Positions 35,690 to 44,143 of a stretch of 64,000 nucleotides of DNA are shown one piece after another (within the stretch, counting starts at the first letter, position 1; each line of letters starts with the position of its first letter). Position numbers and translations under genes: made by a program. The DNA is from Chthoniobacterales bacterium (lineage in GTDB: Bacteria > Verrucomicrobiota > Verrucomicrobiia > Chthoniobacterales > DASVRZ01): contig JBDSQB010000003.1 of NCBI GenBank assembly GCA_039930045.1, forward strand, positions 62,001-126,000. Reading direction: 5' to 3'. The notes beneath the pieces are model-generated. The model ran no database searches. It was not told the DNA's origin and worked only from the letters and a program-made list of their open reading frames with translations.

Positions 35690-37135
35690 ATGAATCCAAA
35701 CCGACCCAAGAAACGCACCAAAATCGTGGCCACCCTCGGGCCCGCCAGCAGTGATGAAACGACCCTGCGCGAAATGATGCTCGCCGGCATGGACGTGGTG
35801 CGCATTAATTTTTCCCACGCCATTCACGACCAGCTCATGCCCGTGCTGGAGCGGATTCGCCGGCTCGCGGGCGAGCTGAAAATCTCCGTGGCCATCCTCG
35901 GCGATTTGCGCGGACCCCGCATTCGCGTGGGACGTTTCCCCGGCGGTTCGATCACTTTGCAGAAAGACACGGAAGTGAAACTCGCCCCTGGCGCGACCTT
36001 GTATGTGCCCGGCGTGATACCCGTTTCGCACTCCGGCATGTCCAACGATGTGAAACCCGGCGACCTCGTCCTGCTCGACGACGGCAATCTGGAACTCACC
36101 GTGCTCAGCGTGGGCAGCGACAGCCTCATTTCCTGCACGGTCGTTCGCGGCGGACAACTGAAGGACAACAAGGGCATCAATCTCCCCGGCGTGCGCGTGA
36201 GTCTGCCTGCGCTCACGCAAAAGGACTTCGCCGACGTGGATTTCGCCATCGCGAATCACTTCGATTTTCTGGCGCTCTCCTTCGTGCAAACGTCCGCCGA
36301 TGTCCTGCAACTCCGCCAGCATTTGAAGGCTGCCGGGAGCAAGATCGGGATTGTTTCCAAGATCGAAAACAAAAGCTCCCTCGACGACATCGAGGCGATT
36401 GCCCGTGAATCCGACGGCGTGATGGTGGCGCGTGGCGACCTCGCGCTGGAGGTGAGTTTTTCCGATGTGCCGCTGGCGCAGAAGACGATCATCGACGTTT
36501 GCCGCCAGCAATCCACGCCCGTCATCACGGCCACGCAGATGCTGGAATCCATGATCACCTCGCACAAGCCGACCCGCGCCGAGGCGGCCGATGTGGCCAA
36601 TGCCATTCTCGACGGCACGGACGCGCTCATGCTTTCCGCCGAGTCCGCCGCCGGTCAATACCCGGTGTTGTCCATCGCCACGATGTCGGAGATAGCGATC
36701 CGAGTCGAAGGCGCGCTCACCCGGAAAGAAGTCGCCGCGCTGCCCCCGCTCCAGTTGGTGCCCGATCTGGAAGCGTGCGTCGGTCATGCCGCGCAAATGA
36801 TTTCCAAAACGCTGTCGGCGAAAGTCATCGTCATCGCCACCTTCTCCGGGCTAACCGCGCATCGCGTGGCCTGCCATCGCCCGAATATCCCGATCATCGC
36901 CATCGTTGCCAATCCGGCGATTGCCCGCAAACTCAGCCTCTGCTGGGGCGTCGAAAGCGTCCTCACCGGAGAAATCAACGGCACGAATCAGTTGGTCAAC
37001 ATGGCCATCTCTCAAAGCATCGAGATTTACGACGCGCAGCCGGGCGACGTCATCACGATCACCGCAGGCACGCCCTACAATCAAAAGGGCACCACGAATC
37101 TCATCAAAGTCGAGCGCGTGCCGTCAGCCGCGTAA
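35690..37135 (+). CDS. pyk: Pyruvate kinase
   Basis: 481 residues. It catalyses the last step of glycolysis, phosphoenolpyruvate plus ADP to pyruvate plus ATP. Family landmarks are TKIVATLGPASSDETTLREM, VVRINFSHA, ILGDLRGPRIRVG, KIENKSSLDDIEAI with SDGVMVARGDLALE, the catalytic block ITATQMLESMITSHKPTRAE and GTDALMLSAESAAGQYP. The C-terminal allosteric domain is present. ATG at 35690 matches the family start. The TAA stop is directly followed by a 135-bp MITE-like element, and the stop bases may derive from the insertion site. Confidence 0.96.
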   Translation: MNPNRPKKRTKIVATLGPASSDETTLREMMLAGMDVVRINFSHAIHDQLMPVLERIRRLAGELKISVAILGDLRGPRIRVGRFPGGSITLQKDTEVKLAPGATLYVPGVIPVSHSGMSNDVKPGDLVLLDDGNLELTVLSVGSDSLISCTVVRGGQLKDNKGINLPGVRVSLPALTQKDFADVDFAIANHFDFLALSFVQTSADVLQLRQHLKAAGSKIGIVSKIENKSSLDDIEAIARESDGVMVARGDLALEVSFSDVPLAQKTIIDVCRQQSTPVITATQMLESMITSHKPTRAEAADVANAILDGTDALMLSAESAAGQYPVLSIATMSEIAIRVEGALTRKEVAALPPLQLVPDLEACVGHAAQMISKTLSAKVIVIATFSGLTAHRVACHRPNIPIIAIVANPAIARKLSLCWGVESVLTGEINGTNQLVNMAISQSIEIYDAQPGDVITITAGTPYNQKGTTNLIKVERVPSAA

Positions 37136-37270
37136 GAGGGCGTCTAAGAAGTCTCGAAAACAGGTAGGGACATGCGGCCTCGCATGTCCTTGGACCGCAT
37201 GGAGCAGACGAGCGGGCCGCTCGTCCCTACCATCCAACAGAAGCCAAGGGACTTTTGCGACGCCCACCAA
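37136..37270. mobile_element. MITE-like element with nested REP pair, copy 1
   Basis: About 135 bp. The left end GAGGGCGTCTAAGAAGTC and right end GACTTTTGCGACGCCCACC are imperfect inverted repeats. The middle carries a complete REP pair (37163-37231). A second copy at 60436-60570 has the same outer arms and inner REP pair with only scattered differences, so the whole unit moves or duplicates as one. No transposase is inside. It lies immediately after the pyk stop. Confidence 0.75.
37163..37231. repeat. REP pair (BIME-like), copy 1
   Basis: Bounded by GGTAGGGAC and GTCCCTACC. It contains two near-perfect palindromes, GGACATGCGGCCTCGCATGTCC-type (stem GGACATGCG) and GGACGAGCGG/CCGCTCGTCC-type. 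Both are the same types that frame the RAYT transposase gene at 44 kb. Confidence 0.85.
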
Positions 37271-37347
37271 GGCTTTTTCAACCGGAGACGGCTTCCATCC
37301 GCAAAAATTGTTTTCAGACGTGAGAAAGTCGGATTAAGTTACCTCCC

Positions 37348-38205
37348 GTGACTGAAGTAACCGAGTTTTCCCGCACAAAAACGAACGCCGACGATCCCAT
37401 TGGCGAGGCGGAGGCCGCCCTGGCGGAAGCGCGATTGCTGCCTGCGCCGGAAAATCCCCAGATTGCCAGCCAGATGATTCAGCTCGGCGACTTGTATCGC
37501 GAGGCGGGTGACTTGGAAAAAACCGTATCGCTCTTCGAGGAAGCGCTCTGGATCATTAACGAATACGCCAGCGACACCGTCGGCTCGTATCGCATCGCGC
37601 ACGAGATTGGGGCGATTCACGACGCGCTCGGCGAACGGGTAAAAGCCTGTCGCTTTTACGAGGAAGCCCTGCGTCTTTCCGGCGGCGGACGCGGCGTCGA
37701 TGCCTGCGAAGTGGCCACCATTCACAATAATCTCGCGATGACTTACAAGCTGATGGGCAAGCTCGATCTCGCTGAAACCCACTATCACAAGGCGCTCGAA
37801 ATCTACGAACGCGTGCGCGGCGCGGATCATCCCGAGGTCGCCACCATGCTCAATAATCTCGGCGCGCTCTACATTGCCCAGCAGGATTTCGACATGGCCG
37901 AAGTCATGCATCTGCGCGCGCTCGGTTTGCGGCAAAAAGCCTACGGCGGCAATCACCCCGACGTCGCCCAATCCTTCAGCAACCTGGCCGTCGTCTATCA
38001 CTCGCGGCAGAACTGGAAAAAAGCCGGGGCCTACTATCGCGACGCGCTCGACGTGCTCGCCAAACAAGCCCGCACCGATTGGTCGGAATACAGCATCGTC
38101 CTGCGCAACTACGCCGACTTCCTGCGCCAGACCGGCAAGGGCCGCAAAGCCGACGAACTCGAAACCGAGCTCGACCAACGCCTAGCGCAAATCGCCAGCA
38201 GCTAG
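37348..38205 (+). CDS. TPR-repeat protein (kinesin-light-chain-like)
   Basis: 285 residues, GTG start. About five tetratricopeptide units follow a 35-residue head; clear units include AGDLEKTVSLFEEALWIINE, MGKLDLAETHYHKALEIYE and QQDFDMAEVMHLRALGLRQ. There is no signal peptide or membrane helix, so it is a cytoplasmic scaffold of unknown partner. The last unit has VLRNYADFLRQTGKGRKADE. A similar stretch in frame 3' of the next REP pair (ILNYALFLRQQKSRLREEDA) suggests a related gene was once next to it. Confidence 0.82.
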   Translation: MTEVTEFSRTKTNADDPIGEAEAALAEARLLPAPENPQIASQMIQLGDLYREAGDLEKTVSLFEEALWIINEYASDTVGSYRIAHEIGAIHDALGERVKACRFYEEALRLSGGGRGVDACEVATIHNNLAMTYKLMGKLDLAETHYHKALEIYERVRGADHPEVATMLNNLGALYIAQQDFDMAEVMHLRALGLRQKAYGGNHPDVAQSFSNLAVVYHSRQNWKKAGAYYRDALDVLAKQARTDWSEYSIVLRNYADFLRQTGKGRKADELETELDQRLAQIASS

Positions 38206-38212
38206 CCCAAAA

Positions 38213-38279
38213 GGTAGGGACGAGCGGCCCGCTCGTCCGATAGACCCGACAACAGACATGCGGGCCGCATGTCCCTACC
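38213..38279. repeat. REP pair (BIME-like), copy 2, reversed order
   Basis: Same boundary blocks GGTAGGGAC and GTCCCTACC, but the GGACGAGCGG palindrome comes first and the GGACATGCGG-type palindrome second. Thus the element is inverted relative to the other copies. It lies eight bases after the TPR gene stop and four to six bases before an orphan TPR-like fragment. Confidence 0.85.
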
Positions 38280-38285
38280 ATGTAA

Positions 38286-38489
38286 TCTCCGGCGGAAGCC
38301 CGGCAATCGATCCTCAACTACGCTCTTTTTCTGCGCCAACAGAAGAGCCGTCTCCGAGAGGAAGATGCGGTATGGAATGACGGCTTTTCAGACCCGGAGA
38401 AAATGAAACACTTCGCCGAGTGGACCCAAAAGTCTCTTTCCGAAAGCCCGGTCGAACCGCTCGACCCTTTCTTCACAGCCGCAATTTAA
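38286..38489 (+). pseudogene. Remnant of a TPR-type gene (C-terminal fragment)
   Basis: An open frame with no start codon near its head, beginning at the REP pair. It translates as SPAEARQSILNYALFLRQQK, then REEDAVWNDGFSDPEKMKHF and AEWTQKSLSESPVEPLDPFF, and ends with a stop at 38489. The phrase NYALFLRQQKSRLREEDA parallels NYADFLRQTGKGRKADE at the end of the intact TPR gene. It looks like the surviving C terminus of a related gene or of an older, longer version of the neighbour, cut when the REP pair arrived. Its end overlaps the convergent NACHT gene by 17 bases. Confidence 0.5.
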
Positions 38490-41400
38490 TAACGGGAGAA
38501 GAAAAGTGGATCAACACAATCTCAAGGCCGGAAATATCGGGACGCATTTCCTGAATTTCCTCGGCGCGCTTACGGAGCATGGCATGCATTTGTTCGCTGT
38601 CGATCCGCAGTCCCTCTCCTAACGGTTCCCATCTCCGATTCCGATTGAACAGGGCGAGAACGTAAATGCCATAACGGGCATGGTGGTCCCGCAAATAGAG
38701 GTCCACTAACTGTTTCTCCAAGCCGTCCACCAATTCCTGGAGAGTCCAGTTGTCAGCGATCTTCAGCTCAAGCGAAACTGGCGCAGCATTTGGAATGACC
38801 AGACGAAGATCTGGTCGGCCGCCTACGATTTCCCATTCAGGTGCAATGACGTGGCCACGGGCAGTCTCGTTCAGCTTCCGTCTTAGCCAATCGCGAAAAC
38901 CTGCTTCATTATCTTCGGAATGCACTTCACGTCGGGGACTATCCTCCCCTAACTCAACCCATCGCTTCAGATCGAGAATCCGCCGCAGGCCAGTTTTAAA
39001 CAGGTCTGAGTCGGTTTGAGGTTCGCGTTCATAGTCTGTCGCAAACGCCCGCACATCGCTTGCTCTCCAAGGTTTTTCCTCCGCCATTTGCTCATGATGT
39101 TTCTCAAGGAGATGCCGCATGTAATCGGAACAATGCGAGAGCAAGGGTTCGGACAATAGCTCCTGTAGAACCAGGCCAACTTCTGGACTTGCCGTCGCAA
39201 CCAGTCTCTCCAGCAGCCCTCCACGGAAATCTTGGGCATCATCGCGGGAAGTTGGGGAATAAGCACCGCCGCCCGCGCGATTGATATCGTCCTCTTGGCG
39301 AATATACCGATGAACTAACGGGATAAATTGCCTCATAGCCGCTGGTTTCAGCCACGAAGGATTGGGTAGAACTGCAAGTTGGTACCCATGTCGCCCGCCT
39401 AAAAAGCTACATATCGAAATCATGGCGTCTGAGGCATTGCTCGCAGTCCCTAATACAGAGTCCAACTTGGCAATAGCTGGTAAAGCGTCCGCCTGAAGCC
39501 ATACCGCCATCCATCGTGCGAAGCTAGATGCAGATGCCTCGACCGCTAGGGTTCTTTGCTTTGCCAAACTGGCAAGGCTTTCGATTGCGGTGTCAGATGA
39601 AACGATGATAAAAATCGCGTATTGAAGAACTTGTGGGTTGGTCGGCTCTCTTTGAGCTAATCGTTCCATAAGCAGTGGCCGAGCGAGGCTACCTGCGGCG
39701 CTTCCACTGTAATAAAGCTTGTTGAGTGCAAGGTTGGAACACTCGGTGTCCGCAGGGAATTCCCATTCTGCGGAAATGCATTCGTCCAAGACTGATAGCA
39801 CGGCCGTAGGCTGGGCGTGTATTAGATCATCAAACCACGGGGTGACACCGCTAAACTCATTGAGCGCGTAACGAGTAGCGCGACGAGCATCCTCGAAAGG
39901 CAAATTAGAAAACTTGAGACTACCTTCCTGCCATAAGATTAAGATACCCGCTAGGCCCGCAGTAGTGCCATATGTCGCACCCCTATTGGGCTCTCTCTTG
40001 TGAGGTAGAGGGGGTTCGTAACGTTCCCAAACCCTCTTACAGCCCTCCTTCACCGCACGGACGCATTTTGTGCCTCGTTTCTTCTCCAGCAAAGACCAGT
40101 CGCTTGGATACTGTCGGTCGTGTGAATCGCCGCAAGCTTCGGAAGCCAGACTAACCAACCATCCGGCATACTCGCCAGACTGTATCTTGTCACGATGGTA
40201 CCAGAGGTCCCAGCGAGTTCGAAGTTTGCTAAGAGGTTTCTTCGCTTTTTGCCGAGCCATCCACCACTGATGGCGGTAGGAGCGGTAACGAATGTGGCGA
40301 TACCAGAACGCCCTAGCGTGAGCTACAAAACCAGGATGCAAAAAGTTTCGGAGCTGCTTTCGCGCTTTCGGAAAAGGCATCACGGCTTGTTTAATGCGGA
40401 CTAAGTCGGCACGAACTCGACCGGTCTGTTGCCAAACGTCCAATGCCCACCACAATGAGGTTTCACGTTCACTGTCTGAAACCGTATTCTCAAGCCAGCT
40501 AAGTATCCAAAGCAGGTCGTTTCCGCACGGTTTTAACCAGTCAAAGAAAATGGTAACACTTGAAAACCGCGCATCCGTGATTTTGTGTTCCTTCATCAAC
40601 CGTTCTGCCGCGATCCGGAAATAACGCTCTCTTAGATTTTGATGAAGTTCCGTACGTGCGGGAATTGTATCTTCTCGACCTGTATGGTACCTGCGGCGAC
40701 CAGCACCGATAAGAATCTCCGCAATGCACGATGCTTCTTCCTCCGAAAGAGTTGGCCAGTCGAGCATTACACTAGAAACAGCAACCGCTGTTCTCAAGCT
40801 GGGCGAAGGCTCGATATCATCCTCGTCTCCGTCGTCTTGGATCGGGTGACCAAGAAGTCCTTTTAAAAGAAAAAGGCCGTTTTCATGGGTCGTTACCGAA
40901 GCGAGGTGACTGGAAAGGGTGTAATCCCAGCCAAATCCACCTCGCGTGACCGGTTCCATTCGGCTCAGCGCACGAAACAGCTGTGCGACGGTCCAAATCT
41001 TCGGGAACAGCAGATCGCAAAGTGGTACGCAAACGCGCGCTGGAAATCGCTCCACCTTCTCTGCAGCAAAGGCCAACTCCCTCAGATTATCTTCACTGGC
41101 AACAACCTTCAACGCACGAGCCGCCGTGGGGAAAACCTCCCCTTTCGACAGTTCGGCAGTCGCCAGTGTGAGAACTGCTGGTGCGCATTCAGTCAACCTC
41201 CCCGCTATAACCATTTCCAGTCCAAGCTCTCGAAGCGTTTGTCCGCTTGAAGGGGCAGTCATCAGTTCGTTAATTTCTTCGGAGAGCGCTGGGTCAGCGA
41301 GTCGCGAGAGAGTTGCATCATCGTGCTTCCACCACAGATGTTCACGCCCATCAGCCTTCTGTAAGAGTGCCTTTAGCAAGCCGCGCCGATCTTCAACACT

Positions 41401-42756
41401 CAGCATTGCCGGATCACCGAGACGAAGGAGAATTTCCGGAGCTACCTCTAGGACTCGCCTTCGCACGTTCGTATTCCATCTTGCTGGCCCGGCGCAGAGC
41501 CAAGCCGCAAGCGAAGCGAGAGAAGGACGCAGAAATCGCTTAGTATCACGTGCTTCGAAGAGCAAATCCTCTAGCTCTCCTACGGGACAGCCTTGCACCA
41601 TCAACCCTTCGAACCAGCGAGCCGCTAGGAACTCGGAGAGGCGTCGATGATGAAATCGGATGTGGCCATAACTCGCGCCGTCAAAAAGGGCATGATTTAG
41701 CAATGCTCGAATCTCCTCATTCCGCCAGTCCGGTGGAAGGCAGGCAAGAGCATCAAGTGACTGAGCGGATACGTTCGTTTCTCCGGGAATTTGAAAGCTA
41801 AACTTGCGGCAGAGAACAGTCACGGCAGCGAGGCATTGCGCACCGCTTTGCGCCCGCTCCAGCGACATATCACTTCTCTCACGGTCTGAAGTTTTCTTCA
41901 GTTGGCTCTCGCAGATAAAGGAGAGGATTTGTGTCAGCGTTCCGAGGCTTCCTAATTCGCGCCAATAGGCAAGCAGGTCATTAACGTCGGCGGGCCGCCT
42001 TGCCAGTTCCCATGCATGTGCTTTCTCCAAAGCTTGGAGAAACGGTTGCGCATCAATAACTCCTCGAGCTTTCGCGTAAGTCGTCACTGCTGCTTCGTCG
42101 AGAGGCAGCAACTGAACGACTAAAGGATAGTTTTCTTCCGAATTGTTTTTGTTCCCAGGCGTGGAGGAGCTAGCGCTTTGTTGAGGAATTCGAGTCCGAA
42201 CTTCGTGACCATCTGTAGTTGGTAGCCATTCCGTAATGCGAGAGCTGATCACGATTGTCGCTCGGCTCAAAGCGCGGCGCTCCACCAGCCCAACGAAACG
42301 GTCTAGAGCTCGATAGAAATCTGTAGCCTGACGGATTTTCGCCTCATCCACTGAATCCAAGAAGAATACTGCCTTTTCGCTAGTCGCCCGCCAATCTACC
42401 AAACGCTTTTGGTCGTCATCACCGAGACGGAATTGATCCCCGTCTGTAGCTAGCTCATCCAAGCGCATGTAAAATCGCGAACAGCCGGGAGAGATGAGAC
42501 TGGCTTGCTGCTTTAATTCATACGTCTTACCACTTCCTGGTTCGCCGAGCACAACGACCAGAGGATGCTCTAGCAATTCATCCCAACTCAGCGCATTGCG
42601 CCTCCCAAGCCAATCCGAAGGAGGTGCATAGCTCTGGAGTGCAGATTCTTCCCCTGCTGCCTCCTTTGCCACGGGCGCAAATGTTCTGCGGAGGTCAATA
42701 TAGTTTGGAGGAGATACCACAGAAGAAGCTAGAGCGGACAAATTATGTGTAAACAC
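38473..42756 (-). CDS. NACHT-type ATPase with C-terminal PD-(D/E)XK-like domain (putative defence protein)
   Basis: 1,427 residues with a GTG start. A 60-residue head precedes a STAND/NACHT P-loop: Walker A GEPGSGKT at 71-78, Walker B KAVFFLDSVDEAKI near 129-140 and a sensor strand RATIVISSRITEW near 166. About 900 residues of helical, repeat-like sequence without clear motif follow. The last 140 residues form a likely nuclease fold, with GGRPDLRLV (Asp near 1316) and SLELKIAD (Glu near 1330, Lys near 1332), then LEKQLVDLYL and YGIYVLALF, as in PD-(D/E)XK effectors. This order suggests a phage sensor that activates DNA cleavage. Bases are clearly less GC-rich than flanking genes, suggesting transfer. 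No partner gene lies beside it, and a 21-bp array starts 36 bases upstream of the start codon. Confidence 0.8.
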   Translation of the reverse strand: MFTHNLSALASSVVSPPNYIDLRRTFAPVAKEAAGEESALQSYAPPSDWLGRRNALSWDELLEHPLVVVLGEPGSGKTYELKQQASLISPGCSRFYMRLDELATDGDQFRLGDDDQKRLVDWRATSEKAVFFLDSVDEAKIRQATDFYRALDRFVGLVERRALSRATIVISSRITEWLPTTDGHEVRTRIPQQSASSSTPGNKNNSEENYPLVVQLLPLDEAAVTTYAKARGVIDAQPFLQALEKAHAWELARRPADVNDLLAYWRELGSLGTLTQILSFICESQLKKTSDRERSDMSLERAQSGAQCLAAVTVLCRKFSFQIPGETNVSAQSLDALACLPPDWRNEEIRALLNHALFDGASYGHIRFHHRRLSEFLAARWFEGLMVQGCPVGELEDLLFEARDTKRFLRPSLASLAAWLCAGPARWNTNVRRRVLEVAPEILLRLGDPAMLSVEDRRGLLKALLQKADGREHLWWKHDDATLSRLADPALSEEINELMTAPSSGQTLRELGLEMVIAGRLTECAPAVLTLATAELSKGEVFPTAARALKVVASEDNLRELAFAAEKVERFPARVCVPLCDLLFPKIWTVAQLFRALSRMEPVTRGGFGWDYTLSSHLASVTTHENGLFLLKGLLGHPIQDDGDEDDIEPSPSLRTAVAVSSVMLDWPTLSEEEASCIAEILIGAGRRRYHTGREDTIPARTELHQNLRERYFRIAAERLMKEHKITDARFSSVTIFFDWLKPCGNDLLWILSWLENTVSDSERETSLWWALDVWQQTGRVRADLVRIKQAVMPFPKARKQLRNFLHPGFVAHARAFWYRHIRYRSYRHQWWMARQKAKKPLSKLRTRWDLWYHRDKIQSGEYAGWLVSLASEACGDSHDRQYPSDWSLLEKKRGTKCVRAVKEGCKRVWERYEPPLPHKREPNRGATYGTTAGLAGILILWQEGSLKFSNLPFEDARRATRYALNEFSGVTPWFDDLIHAQPTAVLSVLDECISAEWEFPADTECSNLALNKLYYSGSAAGSLARPLLMERLAQREPTNPQVLQYAIFIIVSSDTAIESLASLAKQRTLAVEASASSFARWMAVWLQADALPAIAKLDSVLGTASNASDAMISICSFLGGRHGYQLAVLPNPSWLKPAAMRQFIPLVHRYIRQEDDINRAGGGAYSPTSRDDAQDFRGGLLERLVATASPEVGLVLQELLSEPLLSHCSDYMRHLLEKHHEQMAEEKPWRASDVRAFATDYEREPQTDSDLFKTGLRRILDLKRWVELGEDSPRREVHSEDNEAGFRDWLRRKLNETARGHVIAPEWEIVGGRPDLRLVIPNAAPVSLELKIADNWTLQELVDGLEKQLVDLYLRDHHARYGIYVLALFNRNRRWEPLGEGLRIDSEQMHAMLRKRAEEIQEMRPDISGLEIVLIHFSSPVIKLRL

Positions 42757-42792
42757 TTTTTGGCAATGTTGATTTGAGATCGATGGACCCTG

Positions 42793-43065
42793 TTCTTAAA
42801 CTCAAGGAATCGCTTCCTGAACCAAAGACGTCGCTTTCTTACCCAAAGACATCTCTACTTGAACCAAGGAAGGCGCTTCTTTCGCCCAAGACGGCGCTTC
42901 TTGACCTAAGGAAATCTTTTCCAAAACCCAAGATGTCGCTTCTGGAACCCAAAATGTCGCTTCTGGAACCCAAGACGTGATGGGTTTGACCCAAAAAGAC
43001 ATTTTTTGAACCCAAGACATCGCTTCTTGAACCCATGAAGCGGCTTGGTTAACCCAAAATGGGCC
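42793..43065. repeat. 21-bp tandem array (array 2, 13 units) upstream of the NACHT gene
   Basis: Thirteen units of exactly 21 bases with consensus close to TTCTTGAACCCAAGACGTCG plus C. No unit is perfectly conserved, but AACCCAAGA recurs in register throughout. All six frames give heptapeptide repeats (plus: SLLEPKT; minus: SWVPEAT) without stable starts. It ends 36 bp before the NACHT start codon, so any longer leader of that gene must be transcribed through it. Rotated by one base, the consensus nearly equals that of the array at 59361-59717. Confidence 0.9.
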
Positions 43066-43323
43066 ACATTGGGATTAAACTCCTCTCAAAAATAATAGGG
43101 ACTTCACATTTTTATGCAGAATTGCGACGCGGTTTTGCTTCGCAAAATTGTTTGCAATTTTATTCCGACTTTCCATCTAAATAGGGTGTGGGTGCGGTCC
43201 TCAATTTTGAGAATGTGCCGGGGGTGCGCGGAGTCTGCTTGGTTAGGAACTTGTTGCGGACATGATGCGAGCAATCGAGGCACTCTCCCTCGTTCACCCG
43301 GGAGTTTAGAAATAAAGGTTAAG
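43066..43323 (+). other. AT-rich leader upstream of the fibronectin-like gene
   Basis: 258 bp without a convincing gene. It contains small inverted repeats (AAAATTG...CAATTTT near 43143-43162) and an AT-rich stretch that could carry a promoter for the gene starting at 43324, and for the NACHT gene in the other direction. An open frame from 43114 runs through, but its first 70 residues look non-coding. Confidence 0.4.
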
Positions 43324-43941
43324 ATGATAAATAAAATATCGATCGGGTTCCTGGGATCCGATTCCAATGCAGAGTTAGTCGTTAAAGTGGACACGATCAC
43401 GTCCGCTCTCACGGGAAATCCGAATTATCCGGCCACGGATTCCGGCATCGCTGAAGTGATCGCGCTGAACACGGAATTCAAGGACGCTATCGTGGCGGCG
43501 GCCGATGGCGGCACGGCGTTGACGGCGGCTCGCAATGCGAAGCGCAGTGAGCTGTGCATGCGTGTGCGCACCCTGGCGGCGTATGTGCAGGCCAATGGAA
43601 AGAATGACCAGGCGATCCTCATCAGCAGCGGGTTTCCCATGCAGAAGAGCACGCGCACGCCTTCGACGATCCTGCCCGCTCCGGTGTTGCAAAGCATCGG
43701 CGCAGGTCCGAATACCGGCACGGTAGTGATGAAGCTGGTGGCGCTCGGTGCCCAGGTCTATAACTGGCGCTGCTTTCTGGCTTCCGATCCTCAGACGAAC
43801 TTGAGTGTGATGCAAAGCACGTCGGCGACGACGTTGTTTACGGGTTTGACGCCGGGGCAATCGTATTGTTTCCAAGGCAATGCGACCAATGCGGCCGGCA
43901 CGAGTGACTGGAGTGCGCCGGTGCCTTTGATCGTGACGTAA
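43324..43941 (+). CDS. Fibronectin type III-like small protein
   Basis: 205 residues. The N-terminal half is helical with ELVVKVDTITSALTGNPNYP, SGIAEVIALNTEFKDAIVAA and LAAYVQANGKNDQAILISSG. The C-terminal half is a fibronectin type III-like beta domain ending with FTGLTPGQSYCFQGNATNAA and DWSAPVPLIVT. This two-part layout recurs in Verrucomicrobia and Bacteroidetes, without a known role. No signal peptide is visible. ATG at 43324 follows an AAAGG-like site and is favoured. A strong hairpin terminator follows. Confidence 0.78.
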   Translation: MINKISIGFLGSDSNAELVVKVDTITSALTGNPNYPATDSGIAEVIALNTEFKDAIVAAADGGTALTAARNAKRSELCMRVRTLAAYVQANGKNDQAILISSGFPMQKSTRTPSTILPAPVLQSIGAGPNTGTVVMKLVALGAQVYNWRCFLASDPQTNLSVMQSTSATTLFTGLTPGQSYCFQGNATNAAGTSDWSAPVPLIVT

Positions 43942-43963
43942 AGAGCAGTGCCAGCGATAAATC

Positions 43964-44030
43964 CACGCGGCGCTCTTTCCCAACGGGAGATGGTTTTTCC
44001 CGGGAGGAAAGGCGCCGCGTGTTTTTGTTT
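43964..44030 (+). terminator. Rho-independent terminator after the fibronectin-like gene
   Basis: CACGCGGCGC (43964-43973) pairs with GCGCCGCGTG (44012-44021), followed directly by TTTTTGTTT. The loop is about 38 bases and contains a smaller possible stem (TTTCCC/GGGAGGAAA). The next bases begin a REP pair. Confidence 0.8.
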
Positions 44031-44031
44031 G

Positions 44032-44117
44032 GGTAGGGACATGTGTTCAGGTAGGGACATGCGGCCCGCATGTCCGTTGGTTGGACGTATCGGACGAGCG
44101 GGCCGCTCGTCCCTACC
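44032..44117. repeat. REP pair upstream of RAYT, copy 3
   Basis: An extra GGTAGGGACATG half-unit, then GGTAGGGACATGCGGCCCGC, ATGTCC, a spacer, and the GGACGAGCGGGCCGCTCGTCC palindrome closing in CTACC. It lies 26 bp upstream of the RAYT start, in the usual place for REPs that belong to a resident transposase. Confidence 0.9.
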
Positions 44118-44143
44118 TTTTTGGGTTGATTTTGTTTCTTTGC

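Noticed and set aside
35549-36796. Long open frame antisense to pyruvate kinase
   Set aside because: It mirrors a strongly coding GC-rich gene, is His/Gly-rich in the way shadow frames are, and has no motif. Only its last 77 codons (35315-35548), outside pyk, look like protein.
42793-43065. Gene for a heptad-repeat (coiled-coil or LEA-like) protein
   Set aside because: All six frames give heptads because the unit length is divisible by three; none has a convincing start, a non-repeat domain or a ribosome site, so DNA-level repetition explains it better.
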